Origin: Alistipes provencensis
GTDB taxonomy: Bacteria; Bacteroidota; Bacteroidia; Bacteroidales; Rikenellaceae
Direction of reading: 5' to 3'
DNA length: 64,000 nucleotides
Assembly (NCBI RefSeq): GCF_900083545.1
Contig: NZ_LT559262.1
Span: 124,001 to 188,000 of the forward strand
A model generated the notes under the pieces. The model worked only from the letters and a program-made list of their open reading frames with translations. It had not been told where the DNA came from and ran no database searches. This document shows, piece by piece, positions 10,924 to 19,347 of this stretch; within the stretch, counting starts at the first letter, position 1, and the number at the start of each line of letters is the position of its first letter. Position numbers and translations under genes: made by a program.

Positions 10924-12171
10924 TTAGAGCTTGCGGAAAATGACCGTCGAGTTATGACCGCCGAATCCGAACGTGTTGCTCAGCGTGCACTTCACATCGC
11001 GTTTCTGTGCCTTGTTGAGCGTGAGGTTCAGCTTCTGGTCGATCTCGGGGTCGAGGTTCTCGCAATTGATCGTGGGGGGCACCACACCGTGCGTCATCGC
11101 AAAGATGCAGGCCAGGGCCTCTACGGCTCCGGCGGCACCCAGCAGGTGGCCCGTCATCGATTTGGTCGAGGAGATGTTGACGTTGTAAACGTGGTCGCCC
11201 AGAACGCCTGCGACGGCCTTCAGCTCGGGAATGTCGCCCGCGGGGGTCGAGGTTCCGTGTACGTTCACATAGTCGATATCCTCGGGTTTGATGCCGGCGT
11301 CCTTGATGGCGTCGCGCATCGCCTTCATAGCGCCCTTGCCCTCGGGGTGGGGAGCCGTGAAGTGGTAGGCGTCGGCCGAAGCGCCTCCGCCGACAACCTC
11401 GCAGTAGATCTTCGCGCCGCGTGCCTTGGCGTGCTCATACTCCTCGAGGATCAGTGCCCCGGCGCCCTCGCCGATCACGAAGCCGTCGCGGTCCTTGTCG
11501 AAGGGGCGCGAAGCATGCGCGGGATCGTCGTTGCGCGTCGAGAGCGCCTGCATGGAGTTGAAACCGCCGACAGCGGGCTCGTTGACCGCAGCCTCCGAAC
11601 CGCCCGTGACCATGATGTCGGCCTTGCCGTAACGGATGGCGTCGAAAGCGGCCGTGATGCCGTGGTTCGACGAAGCGCAGGCCGACACGGTGCAGTAGTT
11701 CGGTCCCATGAAGCCGTACTTCATGGAGATGAAACCGGCTGCGATGTCGGAGATCATGCGAGGAATAAAGAATGGGCTAAACCGAGGGGTTCCGTCCCCT
11801 GCGGCCCAGCCCAGACATTCATCGAAGAAAGATTTGATTCCTCCGATGCCCGAGCTCCAGATAACACCCACCTGCTCCTTGTCGACCTTCTCGAGATCGA
11901 GGGCCGAATCCTCCACGGCCTGCGTGGCCGCGATCAGGGCATACTGGGTGAACAGGTCGTATTTGCGAACCTCCTTGCGGTCGAAATACTGGCCCGGGTC
12001 GTAATTCTTTACTTCACAAGCGAATTGGGTCTTAAATTTTTCGGCATTGAAATGAGTAATCGGTGCGGCACCGCTGACTCCCTTCTCCAGATTCGAAAAA
12101 TACTCCTCTATATTATTACCGAGCGGGTTGATCGTACCGATGCCCGTAACAACTACTCTTCTTCCTGTCAT
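10924..12171 (-). CDS. fabF: Beta-ketoacyl-ACP synthase II
   Basis: 415 residues. Elongates acyl-ACP with malonyl-ACP in fatty acid synthesis. Catalytic triad visible: Cys in VSACASSNHGITAAFDAI, His in NVHGTSTPAGD and His in KSMTGHLLGAAGA. GFGGHNSTVIF at the C terminus is also typical. It follows acpP by 46 bp in the same operon. Confidence 0.98.
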   Translation of the reverse strand: MTGRRVVVTGIGTINPLGNNIEEYFSNLEKGVSGAAPITHFNAEKFKTQFACEVKNYDPGQYFDRKEVRKYDLFTQYALIAATQAVEDSALDLEKVDKEQVGVIWSSGIGGIKSFFDECLGWAAGDGTPRFSPFFIPRMISDIAAGFISMKYGFMGPNYCTVSACASSNHGITAAFDAIRYGKADIMVTGGSEAAVNEPAVGGFNSMQALSTRNDDPAHASRPFDKDRDGFVIGEGAGALILEEYEHAKARGAKIYCEVVGGGASADAYHFTAPHPEGKGAMKAMRDAIKDAGIKPEDIDYVNVHGTSTPAGDIPELKAVAGVLGDHVYNVNISSTKSMTGHLLGAAGAVEALACIFAMTHGVVPPTINCENLDPEIDQKLNLTLNKAQKRDVKCTLSNTFGFGGHNSTVIFRKL

Positions 12172-12217
12172 AAATTTAAGGCTTTGTTGGCCGTGAACTG
12201 ATTTCTAAAAGAAAAAA

Positions 12218-12454
12218 TTATTTCTTGTGCTCCTCGATGTAGCTGACAGCGTCACCTACGGTAGCGATCTTCTCAGCGTCCTCATCCGGGATCTGGATAT
12301 CGAAAGCCTTCTCGAACTCCATGATCAGCTCTACAGTGTCGAGCGAGTCTGCGCCCAGGTGGTTGGTGAAGCTTGCTTCGGGTACTACCTCCGACTCCTT
12401 GACACCCAGCTTGTCGACGATGATCTCGACAACTTTTGATTGAACTTCTGACAT
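12218..12454 (-). CDS. acpP: Acyl carrier protein
   Basis: 78 acidic residues. Carries growing acyl chains. The phosphopantetheine-attachment motif [18 protein letters not shown] is perfect. First gene of the acpP-fabF-rnc-radC unit; a minus-strand TACTTTTG box lies about 70 nt upstream. Confidence 0.98.
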   Translation of the reverse strand: MSEVQSKVVEIIVDKLGVKESEVVPEASFTNHLGADSLDTVELIMEFEKAFDIQIPDEDAEKIATVGDAVSYIEEHKK

Positions 12455-12521
12455 AATTTTAATTTTTTAGTTAAACAATTATTTGGAAATAGTTCTTGTG
12501 CATTTCCAGAGCAATTTTGCG

Positions 12522-12550
12522 CAAAAGTAACACTTTTTTTATTACTTTTG
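12522..12550. promoter_or_regulatory. Divergent promoter pair for acpP and pepE
   Basis: TACTTTTG occurs on the minus strand (12529-12522) for acpP and on the plus strand (12543-12550) for pepE. The two boxes lie 13 bp apart, so the two directions may compete. Confidence 0.5.
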
Positions 12551-12632
12551 ACAAAACGGCGTGATTTTTTATTCACAACTTTTTCGACATTTAGCACAAA
12601 ATTTTAATTAATACATTCAAAACCATAGCCTT

Positions 12633-13334
12633 ATGAAATTGCTTCTGATCTCGAATTCTACCAATGCCGGCGAGGAATACCTGCGATATCCCCTGCCCGA
12701 GATAGGCCGGTTCCTCGACGGGGTGCGCGAAGTGGTCTTCGTGCCCTACGCCGCGGTCACCTTTTCCTATGCCGAATACGAGAAGAAGGTACAGGCGCGT
12801 TTCGCCGAACTCGGCATCCGCGTGCGCTCGGTGCACCGGGCCAAAGACCCTGCGGCGCTGATCCGCACGGCCGAGGCTGTCTGCGTCGGCGGCGGCAACA
12901 CCTTCGCGCTGGCCAAAAAGATGCAGCAGCAGGGGCTGATGAAGGCTATACTCCGCAAAATCAAGGCCGGAACTCCCTATGTCGGCTGGTCCGCCGGCAG
13001 CAACGTCTGCTGCCCGACGATCTGCACCACAAACGACATGCCCATCGTCGAACCCGAATCGTTCGGCGCCATCGGAGCGGTGAAGTTCCAGATCAACCCC
13101 CACTACCTCGACGCCAATCCCGAGGGACACGCGGGCGAGACGCGCGAACAGCGCATCCTCGAGTACATCGAGGCCAATCCGCGCCGCTGGGTGGCCGGAC
13201 TGCGCGAAGGGTGTATGCTGCGGCTGGAGGACGGGAAGCTGGAGCTGATCGGCAAACGCCCGATGCGGATGTTCCGCAAAGGCACGGAGACCTTCGAGGT
13301 GGAACCGGGCGGCGACCTCTCTTTTTTATTATAA
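12633..13334 (+). CDS. pepE: Dipeptidase E (Asp-specific, peptidase family S51)
   Basis: 233 residues. Hydrolyses Asp-Xaa dipeptides in the cytoplasm. The nucleophile elbow GWSAGSN and the preceding CVGGGNTFALAKKMQ, plus NPHYLDANPEGHAGETREQRI with the catalytic His, match the S51 family. Followed 15 bp later by tyrA, so probably cotranscribed. Confidence 0.93.
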   Translation: MKLLLISNSTNAGEEYLRYPLPEIGRFLDGVREVVFVPYAAVTFSYAEYEKKVQARFAELGIRVRSVHRAKDPAALIRTAEAVCVGGGNTFALAKKMQQQGLMKAILRKIKAGTPYVGWSAGSNVCCPTICTTNDMPIVEPESFGAIGAVKFQINPHYLDANPEGHAGETREQRILEYIEANPRRWVAGLREGCMLRLEDGKLELIGKRPMRMFRKGTETFEVEPGGDLSFLL

Positions 13335-13349
13335 ATAGGTATATCGGTT

Positions 13350-14192
13350 ATGAAAGTACTGATTGCGGGCATGGGTCTCATCGGAGGTTCGTTCGCCCTA
13401 GCCCTGCGCGACCACGAACTCGCGGAGGAGATACTCGGCGTTGAAAACACCGAAGAACATGCGGCCGAAGCCCTGCAACTGGGGCTGGCGGACCGCATGG
13501 TCGGTTTCGAGGAGGGCATCGCCGAGGCGGACCTCGTGGTGCTGGCCACCCCCGTCGACACCATCCCGCTGATGGCCGTCAAGGCCCTCAACCGCGTGAA
13601 CGACCGGCAGGTGGTGATGGACATGGGTTCGATCAAGGGCGAGTTGTGCGAGGTGATCTCGATGCACGCGCACCGCGGACGCTTCGTCGCCGCACACCCG
13701 ATGTGGGGTACGGAATACAGCGGTCCGAAGGCCGCCCAGCGGGGCGCCTTCACGGGACGCAGCGTCGTGCTGTGTGACACCGTCCGCAGCGACAAGGACG
13801 CGCTGGGGGCTGTGGAACGGATTTTCCGCACGCTGGGCTGCCCGGCGGTCTACATGGACCCCGAGGAGCACGACCTGCACGCGGCCTACGTTTCGCACAT
13901 CTCCCACGTCACGTCGTTCGCGCTGGCCCTCACGGTACTCGAAAAGGAGCGCGAGGAGCGCCACATCTTCGACTTGGCGGGCGGCGGTTTCGAAAGCACG
14001 GTGCGTCTGGCCAAGAGCTCCGCGGCGACGTGGGTGCCGATCCTGCTGCAAAACAAATACAACGTGCTGGATGTCCTGCGCGAACACATCCACCAGTTGC
14101 AGATCATGCGCCGGATGCTCGAACGCGACGACGCCGAGGGGCTGAAAAACGCCATGGAGCGCGCCAACACCATTCAACGCATCATCCGCTGA
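13350..14192 (+). CDS. tyrA: Prephenate dehydrogenase family protein
   Basis: 280 residues. Oxidative decarboxylation of prephenate in tyrosine synthesis. The NAD-binding GAGMGLIGGSFALAL-type loop (here IAGMGLIGGS) starts the protein. The central MDMGSIKG and AAHPMWGTEYSGPKAA are the conserved catalytic-domain motifs, with HISHVTSFALALTV downstream. There is no fused chorismate mutase or ACT domain. The stop overlaps the next start (TGATG). Confidence 0.9.
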   Translation: MKVLIAGMGLIGGSFALALRDHELAEEILGVENTEEHAAEALQLGLADRMVGFEEGIAEADLVVLATPVDTIPLMAVKALNRVNDRQVVMDMGSIKGELCEVISMHAHRGRFVAAHPMWGTEYSGPKAAQRGAFTGRSVVLCDTVRSDKDALGAVERIFRTLGCPAVYMDPEEHDLHAAYVSHISHVTSFALALTVLEKEREERHIFDLAGGGFESTVRLAKSSAATWVPILLQNKYNVLDVLREHIHQLQIMRRMLERDDAEGLKNAMERANTIQRIIR

Positions 14193-14557
14193 TGACCGCC
14201 GCGGCCGAGACGGGACAGGCCGGCGAGCGGGCCGCGACCGAATACCTCCGCCGCGCGGGGTACGACATCTGCGCCCGCAACTGGCGGCAGGGCCGCGACG
14301 AGCTGGACATCGTGGCCCTGAAAGAGGGCGTCCTGCACTTCGTGGAGGTCAAGACCCGCCGGGCGGGATCGCTCACGCCACCCGAGGCTGCCGCTACGCA
14401 ACGGAAATTCCGGGCCCTGAGCCGCGCCGCCGCCTGCTACCTGCGCACGACGGGTTGGGAGGGCGAAGTACAGTTCGATCTGGCCTCGGCCGAGGCATTT
14501 CCCGACGGGACAATCCGCGTCGAGCTGATCGAAAATGCGCTGGAATACAACTGGTAA
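14192..14557 (+). CDS. UPF0102 (YraN-like) nuclease-fold protein
   Basis: 121 residues from the ATG at 14192, which shares one base with the tyrA stop. Restriction-endonuclease-like fold: GERAATEYLRRAGYDICARNWR, then DELDIVALKEGVLHFVEVKTRR containing the D-ExK pattern. Normal family length. The biological role of this family is not established. Confidence 0.9.
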   Translation: MTAAAETGQAGERAATEYLRRAGYDICARNWRQGRDELDIVALKEGVLHFVEVKTRRAGSLTPPEAAATQRKFRALSRAAACYLRTTGWEGEVQFDLASAEAFPDGTIRVELIENALEYNW

Positions 14558-14558
14558 T

Positions 14559-14589
14559 TTTGCAGTTCCGACAAATTATGCTATCTTTG
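14559..14589 (+). promoter_or_regulatory. waaA promoter
   Basis: TTTG at 14559-14562, a 19-nt spacer and TATCTTTG at 14582-14589. The leader is about 85 nt with short GC-rich self-complementary segments that I cannot assign to a known element. Confidence 0.75.
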
Positions 14590-14679
14590 CCGGACTGAAA
14601 AAAGAACTTCCTGATGCCGGGCCGCAAGCGGACTGCGCAGGGAGCAAGAAACTTGAAAACCTCAACACCGTAAATACCG

Positions 14680-15906
14680 ATGTGGTTCTATAATTTCGGT
14701 CTGCTTCTCTATGTATGGGCCATACGCCTCGTAGCGCCGCGTCATCAGAAGGCCCGGCTCTGGATCGAAGGCCGTAAAGACCTTTTCCGGCGCATGCGGG
14801 AAGCCATCGACCCCTCCGCCCGGATCGTCTGGGTGCACGTTGCGTCACTCGGAGAGTTCGAACAGGGGCGTCCCATCATCGAACGGATTCGCAAGGACTA
14901 TCCCGAATACAAAATCCTCGTCACCTTCTTCTCGCCCTCGGGCTATGAGATCCGCAAGGACTACAAAGGCGCTGACTACATCTTCTACCTGCCCCTCGAC
15001 ACGCCGCGCAACGCCCGCCGGTTCCTCGACGCCGCCCGCCCCGAAATCGCAATCTTCGTCAAATACGAATACTGGCTCAACCTGCTGCGCGAACTGCGCC
15101 GCCGCAAGGTCCGCACCTATGTCGTGTCGGCCATCTTCCGGCGCAATTCGGTCTTTTTCCGCCCCTACGGCGGCATGTGGCGGCAGGCGCTGGAGTCGTT
15201 CGATGTGATGTTCGTGCAGAACGAGGAGTCGAAGAAACTGCTGGCGACGCTCGGTTTCGACAACGTGCTGGTGGCCGGGGACACGCGCTTCGACCGCGTC
15301 GCCGAGATCGCCCGCGCGGCCAAGCACATCGACATCATCGACCGCTTCAAGGCCGACGACCGGCTGTTCGTCGCGGGATCCACTTGGGAGCCCGACGAAG
15401 AGCTGCTGATCCGGCTTATCAACGACAATCCCTGCGTGAAATTCGTCGTCGCACCCCACGAGATGGACGAGAGCCGCATCGCACGCCTGATGTCCGAGGT
15501 CAAAGGCGGCGCCCTGCGCTACACGCAGTGCAATCCCCGCACGGCTTACGGTTCGCGGCAGGTGCTGATCCTCGACACGGTGGGTATCCTCGCTTCGGTC
15601 TACGGCTACGCCACATGGAGCTACATCGGCGGCGGATTCGGCGTCGGCATCCACAACACGCTCGAGGCCGCGACATTCGGCCTTCCGGTGGCCTTCGGCC
15701 CCAACTACCGGAAATTCAAGGAGGCCCGCGACCTCGTGACGCTCGGCGCAGCCCGCTCGGTCGCCGACTACGAACAACTGCGGGCGTGGTTCGTCCCCCT
15801 GCGCGACAACGAGGAGTTTCTCCAGAAAACCAGCCGCATCGCCAAGGACTACACCACGCGCCATCAGGGTGCGACGGACATCATCGTCAAGACGATCTTC
15901 CACTGA
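14680..15906 (+). CDS. waaA: 3-deoxy-D-manno-octulosonic acid (Kdo) transferase
   Basis: 408 residues, GT30 family. Adds Kdo to lipid A at the inner membrane. An N-terminal membrane anchor (WFYNFGLLLYVWAIRLVAP) is followed by WVHVASLGEFEQGRPIIERI, VKYEYWLNLLREL, SIFRRNSVFF and FVQNEESKKLL, all standard KdtA motifs. The GT-B C-terminal half has WSYIGGGFGVGIHNTLEAATFGLPVAFGPNY. Single-gene unit with promoter and terminator. Confidence 0.97.
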   Translation: MWFYNFGLLLYVWAIRLVAPRHQKARLWIEGRKDLFRRMREAIDPSARIVWVHVASLGEFEQGRPIIERIRKDYPEYKILVTFFSPSGYEIRKDYKGADYIFYLPLDTPRNARRFLDAARPEIAIFVKYEYWLNLLRELRRRKVRTYVVSAIFRRNSVFFRPYGGMWRQALESFDVMFVQNEESKKLLATLGFDNVLVAGDTRFDRVAEIARAAKHIDIIDRFKADDRLFVAGSTWEPDEELLIRLINDNPCVKFVVAPHEMDESRIARLMSEVKGGALRYTQCNPRTAYGSRQVLILDTVGILASVYGYATWSYIGGGFGVGIHNTLEAATFGLPVAFGPNYRKFKEARDLVTLGAARSVADYEQLRAWFVPLRDNEEFLQKTSRIAKDYTTRHQGATDIIVKTIFH

Positions 15907-15928
15907 ACCGGCAATCTCCCATAAAAAA

Positions 15929-15964
15929 CGTGCAGCCCCTTGCGAGGCTGCATGTTTCTTTTTC
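15929..15964 (+). terminator. Intrinsic terminator of waaA
   Basis: TGCAGCC/GGCTGCA stem with an 8-nt loop followed by a run of T residues (TTTCTTTTTC). Confidence 0.85.
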
Positions 15965-15979
15965 AGCGATCCGGGAGGA

Positions 15980-17248
15980 TCATTCGTAAAGCGACTCGCA
16001 GTACTTTTTCAGCTCCGCCCACGGGTAGTAGGGACCGCCGGGGATCGGCAGCCGGGCATCGCGTTCGCAGAACAGCACCCGCACCCGCACATCGTCCGTC
16101 GCGGGATTGCGGAAGAAAATGAACTGAATATTGGTGGCCATCGGCGAAACCTTCTCGACGCTCCACGCCGAAGCGACGTCGTCGACCGACTCCACACGGG
16201 CCGAAGCTCCGTCGATGCCCAGCAGGGCCACGAGGGGAATGACATAGACATCGTGCCCGAAGCGCAGCGAGGCGGAGAGGTCCGACTCGCCCCGGACAAC
16301 CTCATCGGCCGTCTCGACGATGTTACGCAGCAGCGGCTTGGCATCGGCGACAATCGGGTCGCCGAAACGCTTCGAGGGCCCCATCTGCAGGTAGCGGCGG
16401 ACGTTCTCGCACTCCCAGAGCGTGTAGAGTTCCTCGTCGGTGAAGATGTCGTAGAACGGCTCGATGCCCAGATGGCTGACATCCTGCACGATGGCAGTCA
16501 TCATGTGCAACTGGCGCATCAGTTCCAGCGGGTCTTCGACGATCCCGGGATCGGTAAACAGCGACCGCATGAGGCGGTCGGGATTCAGGCGGGCACGGAA
16601 GAGGCTGTCGCCCACGGCCCCGGCCTGCTTGTAGGTGACATTCATCGAGGGCCCGTGGGCCATGTAGTCGATGTAACGCTCGCTCGCATCACGGGTGGTC
16701 GAGATCGCCGGATTGAGCTCCTTGAGCCGTTCGTTGAAAGCCGCCATGCTCAGGATGCAGCGCGGCACGAGCGTCGAACGGCTCTCGACGCGGCACACGC
16801 GGCCGCCGTCGGTCGAGAAGACCCCGGGATAAGCCGCATACATGCGCTCGGCAATGCCCCGGTGCTCGGCGGCCCCGCGGGGCGACAGGTCCCCGTAACG
16901 CAGGCGGGCATCTTCGGCCAGCGCCTCGGCCTTCGCCAGCACCTCCTGCCCTTTCGGGGTCAGCTTGCCGGCCTCGGCGGCCCGGCGCAGCACGGCCAAA
17001 GGCTGTTCGTAAGTCTTCTTCGAGGCGTGGTAACGACTGCCGTGACGGCCGTAATGGCTGATGTAAAAGGGTTCGTAACCCGCAGGAACGGGGGCGTCAG
17101 GTCCCGGCAGGTATTCGTAGGAGTGGTAAATCCCCGCCGAACGCTCGGGGAGCGCGGCGATCTCGGCCGGGGTGGTTTGCGCCGCGGCGCAGGCTCCGGA
17201 CAGCAGCAACAGCGCCAGCAGCCGGGTTTTCAGGGTAAGGTATCTCAT
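15980..17248 (-). CDS. Secreted histidine acid phosphatase family protein (phytase/MINPP-like)
   Basis: 422 residues from the ATG at 17248. The signal peptide is MRYLTLKTRLLALLLLSGACAAAQ. The active-site motif ISHYGRHGSRY (RHGxR) lies near residue 70, and a late GHDVYVIPL segment supplies the catalytic HD. Length and the periplasmic signal fit the clade-2 histidine acid phosphatases, which in Bacteroides include inositol polyphosphate phosphatases. The substrate here is inferred only. It starts 2 bp after the cysteine desulfidase stop, so it belongs to that operon. Confidence 0.85.
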   Translation of the reverse strand: MRYLTLKTRLLALLLLSGACAAAQTTPAEIAALPERSAGIYHSYEYLPGPDAPVPAGYEPFYISHYGRHGSRYHASKKTYEQPLAVLRRAAEAGKLTPKGQEVLAKAEALAEDARLRYGDLSPRGAAEHRGIAERMYAAYPGVFSTDGGRVCRVESRSTLVPRCILSMAAFNERLKELNPAISTTRDASERYIDYMAHGPSMNVTYKQAGAVGDSLFRARLNPDRLMRSLFTDPGIVEDPLELMRQLHMMTAIVQDVSHLGIEPFYDIFTDEELYTLWECENVRRYLQMGPSKRFGDPIVADAKPLLRNIVETADEVVRGESDLSASLRFGHDVYVIPLVALLGIDGASARVESVDDVASAWSVEKVSPMATNIQFIFFRNPATDDVRVRVLFCERDARLPIPGGPYYPWAELKKYCESLYE

Positions 17249-17250
17249 AG

Positions 17251-18537
17251 TCAGCACTTGTTGGTCATTATCCGGAGTACGAGCCTGTCGGTCTCGTCCA
17301 TGCCGTCGCGGCCGATGGCCGTCAGGTTGCGGATACAGCAATCCACATCCTCCTCGATGATCCCCTCGACGGAACTGACACAACGGCCGTCCATGGCCAT
17401 CATCGCCGAGAGCACGGCCGTCGAGACGCCGCTCGTGAGCTTCATCGCGCAACTGGGCTTGGCGCCGTCGCAGATCATGCCCGTCAGGTTGGCGATCATG
17501 TTCTTCACCGCCGCGGCCGCCTGATCGTAACCGCCGCCCATCAGGTAGGTGATACCGCAGCTCGAACCCGTCGCGGCCACCACGCACCCGCACAGGGCCG
17601 ACAGCCGCCCGAGGCTCTGCTTGATGTAGATCACCGTCAGGTGGCTCAGCGCCAGCGCCCGGATCGTCTGCTCCTCCGTGGCCTGCATTTCGTCGGCATA
17701 AACCGCCACGGGAAGCGTCGCGGCGATGCCCTGATTGCCGCTTCCCGAGTTGCTCATCACGGGAATCATCGCCCCCGCCATGCGGGCATCGCAGGCCGCC
17801 GAAGTATAGGACAGAATCCGTGTGAAGATGCTGTCGCCCATCACCTTCCGTTCGCGGTCACAACGCAGCGTGCGACCCACGCAGTGACCGTACTCCCCCG
17901 CGAACGACCGCTCGGCGGCGGCCATGTTCAGACGGCGGGTCTCGAGGATGAAGCGCAGTTCGTCCACGGGCGACTCCGTGGCAAACTCCCACACCCGGCC
18001 GAGGGTCAGGGGCACCTCCCCCTCCTCTTCGTCACACTCCGCCGGGGTCCGCTTGTCCAACAGCGTCTCGCCGTCGCGGTTCACGAAGACGAAATCCGTA
18101 TGCCCGCCGGCAATGACCGCCACGGCCCGATGTCCGGCCGCTTCGACCTCCGCCTCGATGTAGAGTTTCTCGCAGATGCCCTCTTTCAGTCCGATCGAGA
18201 TACACCGCCGGTCGATCATCTCCCGGCCGCGTTCCACGGCCTCCGGGGTCACGTCGCGCAGCACCTCCAACTGATACTCCGAACGGCCGACCAGCGCCCC
18301 GAGGGCCACGGCGATCGGCAGTCCGATCATCCCCGTCCCGGGAATCCCGACGCCCATGGCGTTCTTGAGGATGTTGGCGCTCAGGCGCACCGTGATCTTT
18401 TCGGGTTCCGCGCCCAGCGTCTCCGCGGCGCGCGCCGTGCACAGCGCCACGGCGATCGGTTCGGTGCACCCGATGGCGGGCACCACTTCGCGGTTGATGA
18501 GGTCGATGATTCTGCGACGTTCGGATGAAGATAGCAT
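17251..18537 (-). CDS. L-cysteine desulfidase family protein (UPF0597/CdsB-YhaM-like)
   Basis: 428 residues. The family uses an Fe-S cluster to degrade L-cysteine to pyruvate, ammonia and sulfide, or acts as an L-serine dehydratase-like lyase. Seen: EVVPAIGCTEPIAVAL at the N terminus, then MSNSGSGNQGIAATLPV, and conserved Cys in SALCGCVVAATGSSCGITYLMGG and GMICDGAKPSCAMKL, which supply the cluster ligands. Cytoplasmic. Two promoters are visible upstream, the distal one carrying a dyad. Confidence 0.88.
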   Translation of the reverse strand: MLSSSERRRIIDLINREVVPAIGCTEPIAVALCTARAAETLGAEPEKITVRLSANILKNAMGVGIPGTGMIGLPIAVALGALVGRSEYQLEVLRDVTPEAVERGREMIDRRCISIGLKEGICEKLYIEAEVEAAGHRAVAVIAGGHTDFVFVNRDGETLLDKRTPAECDEEEGEVPLTLGRVWEFATESPVDELRFILETRRLNMAAAERSFAGEYGHCVGRTLRCDRERKVMGDSIFTRILSYTSAACDARMAGAMIPVMSNSGSGNQGIAATLPVAVYADEMQATEEQTIRALALSHLTVIYIKQSLGRLSALCGCVVAATGSSCGITYLMGGGYDQAAAAVKNMIANLTGMICDGAKPSCAMKLTSGVSTAVLSAMMAMDGRCVSSVEGIIEEDVDCCIRNLTAIGRDGMDETDRLVLRIMTNKC

Positions 18538-18559
18538 GGCGGTTGTTCTTAGGATAGGA

Positions 18560-18590
18560 CAAAGATACGAAAAAGTCGAACGAGGACAAA
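18560..18590 (-). promoter_or_regulatory. Proximal promoter of the cysteine desulfidase gene
   Basis: On the minus strand TTTG (18590-18587), a 19-nt spacer and TATCTTTG (18567-18560). Perfect match to the consensus, with a leader of about 16 nt. Confidence 0.8.
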
Positions 18591-18608
18591 ACTAAATTGC
18601 GGGCAGTA

Positions 18609-18680
18609 CGGCAAAACATTCCGACTGATAAAAGGGTCGTTACGACCCCAAAGATAGTGCAAACCGAGGGCAGAGGCAAA
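18609..18680 (-). promoter_or_regulatory. Distal promoter with dyad operator (dispersed repeat copy A)
   Basis: Reading leftward: TTTG (18680-18677), 20-nt spacer, TATCTTTG (18656-18649), then the inverted repeat GGGTCG-TTA-CGACCC at the expected transcription start. The 50-bp block 18609-18658 is 38/50 identical without gaps to 37664-37713. The dyad is kept by a paired change, which suggests a protein or RNA structure is conserved. Confidence 0.65.
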
Positions 18681-18714
18681 TTTATTTGACTTTGCCGAGG
18701 TGCCGCCTATCTAA

Positions 18715-18760
18715 GCGGAGGTGTATCCTCCGCAAAGATCGCAATTTTTTACTATTTTTG
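18715..18760 (+). promoter_or_regulatory. Upstream region of the Nudix gene
   Basis: A 7-bp inverted repeat GCGGAGG/CCTCCGC at 18715-18733 precedes TATTTTTG at 18753-18760, a -7 match 24 nt before the start codon. The dyad could be an operator overlapping the -33 region. Confidence 0.5.
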
Positions 18761-18783
18761 CCGACAGCCAACAAGCCAAAGCC

Positions 18784-19341
18784 ATGGAAAATCTGAAAAC
18801 CCGCAAGTGGAAAGTCCTCACGAGCGAATACCTCGCCCGCAAGCCGTGGTTCACGGTTCGCCACGAGAGCCTCGAACTGCCCGACGGACGCCGCATCCCC
18901 GACTATTACGTCCTCGAATACCCCGACTGGATCAACGTCATCGCCATCACGCGCGACGGGCGTTTCGTCTTCGTCGACCAATACCGCCACGGGCTCGGGG
19001 AGACCTGCTACGAGACGCCCGCCGGGGTGTCGGAACCCTCCGACGGGTCGATGCTCGCCGCGGCACAGCGCGAATTGGCCGAGGAGACGGGCTACGGCGG
19101 CGGCGAATGGCGGCTGCTCATGACCGTGTCGGCCAACCCCGCCACGCACAACAACCTCACCCACTGCTTCCTCGCCACGGGGGTCGAGAAGATCGGCGAA
19201 CAGCACCTCGACCCGACGGAGGACCTGCGCGTGCATCTTCTGACACGCGCAGAGGTGCTGGAACTGCTCCGCACCGACCGTATCCGGCAGTCCCTGATGG
19301 CCGCGCCGCTGTGGCGTTATTTCTGTGAAAACGGGGAATAG
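18784..19341 (+). CDS. Nudix hydrolase (ADP-ribose pyrophosphatase-like)
   Basis: 185 residues from the ATG at 18784, placed directly after the promoter box. Hydrolyses nucleoside diphosphate linked to another moiety. The Nudix box is RELAEETGYGGG, preceded by FVDQYRHGLGETCYETPAG, a layout typical of ADP-sugar pyrophosphatases. The box is slightly irregular: one extra residue lies between the first Gly and RE, and the usual first Glu is Asp. The substrate is not certain. Confidence 0.88.
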   Translation: MENLKTRKWKVLTSEYLARKPWFTVRHESLELPDGRRIPDYYVLEYPDWINVIAITRDGRFVFVDQYRHGLGETCYETPAGVSEPSDGSMLAAAQRELAEETGYGGGEWRLLMTVSANPATHNNLTHCFLATGVEKIGEQHLDPTEDLRVHLLTRAEVLELLRTDRIRQSLMAAPLWRYFCENGE

Positions 19342-19347
19342 AAGCCC

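Noticed and set aside
14590..14679. Possible riboswitch in the waaA leader
   Set aside because: Some GC-rich self-complementarity is present, but I recognise no conserved aptamer and the gene's function suggests none.
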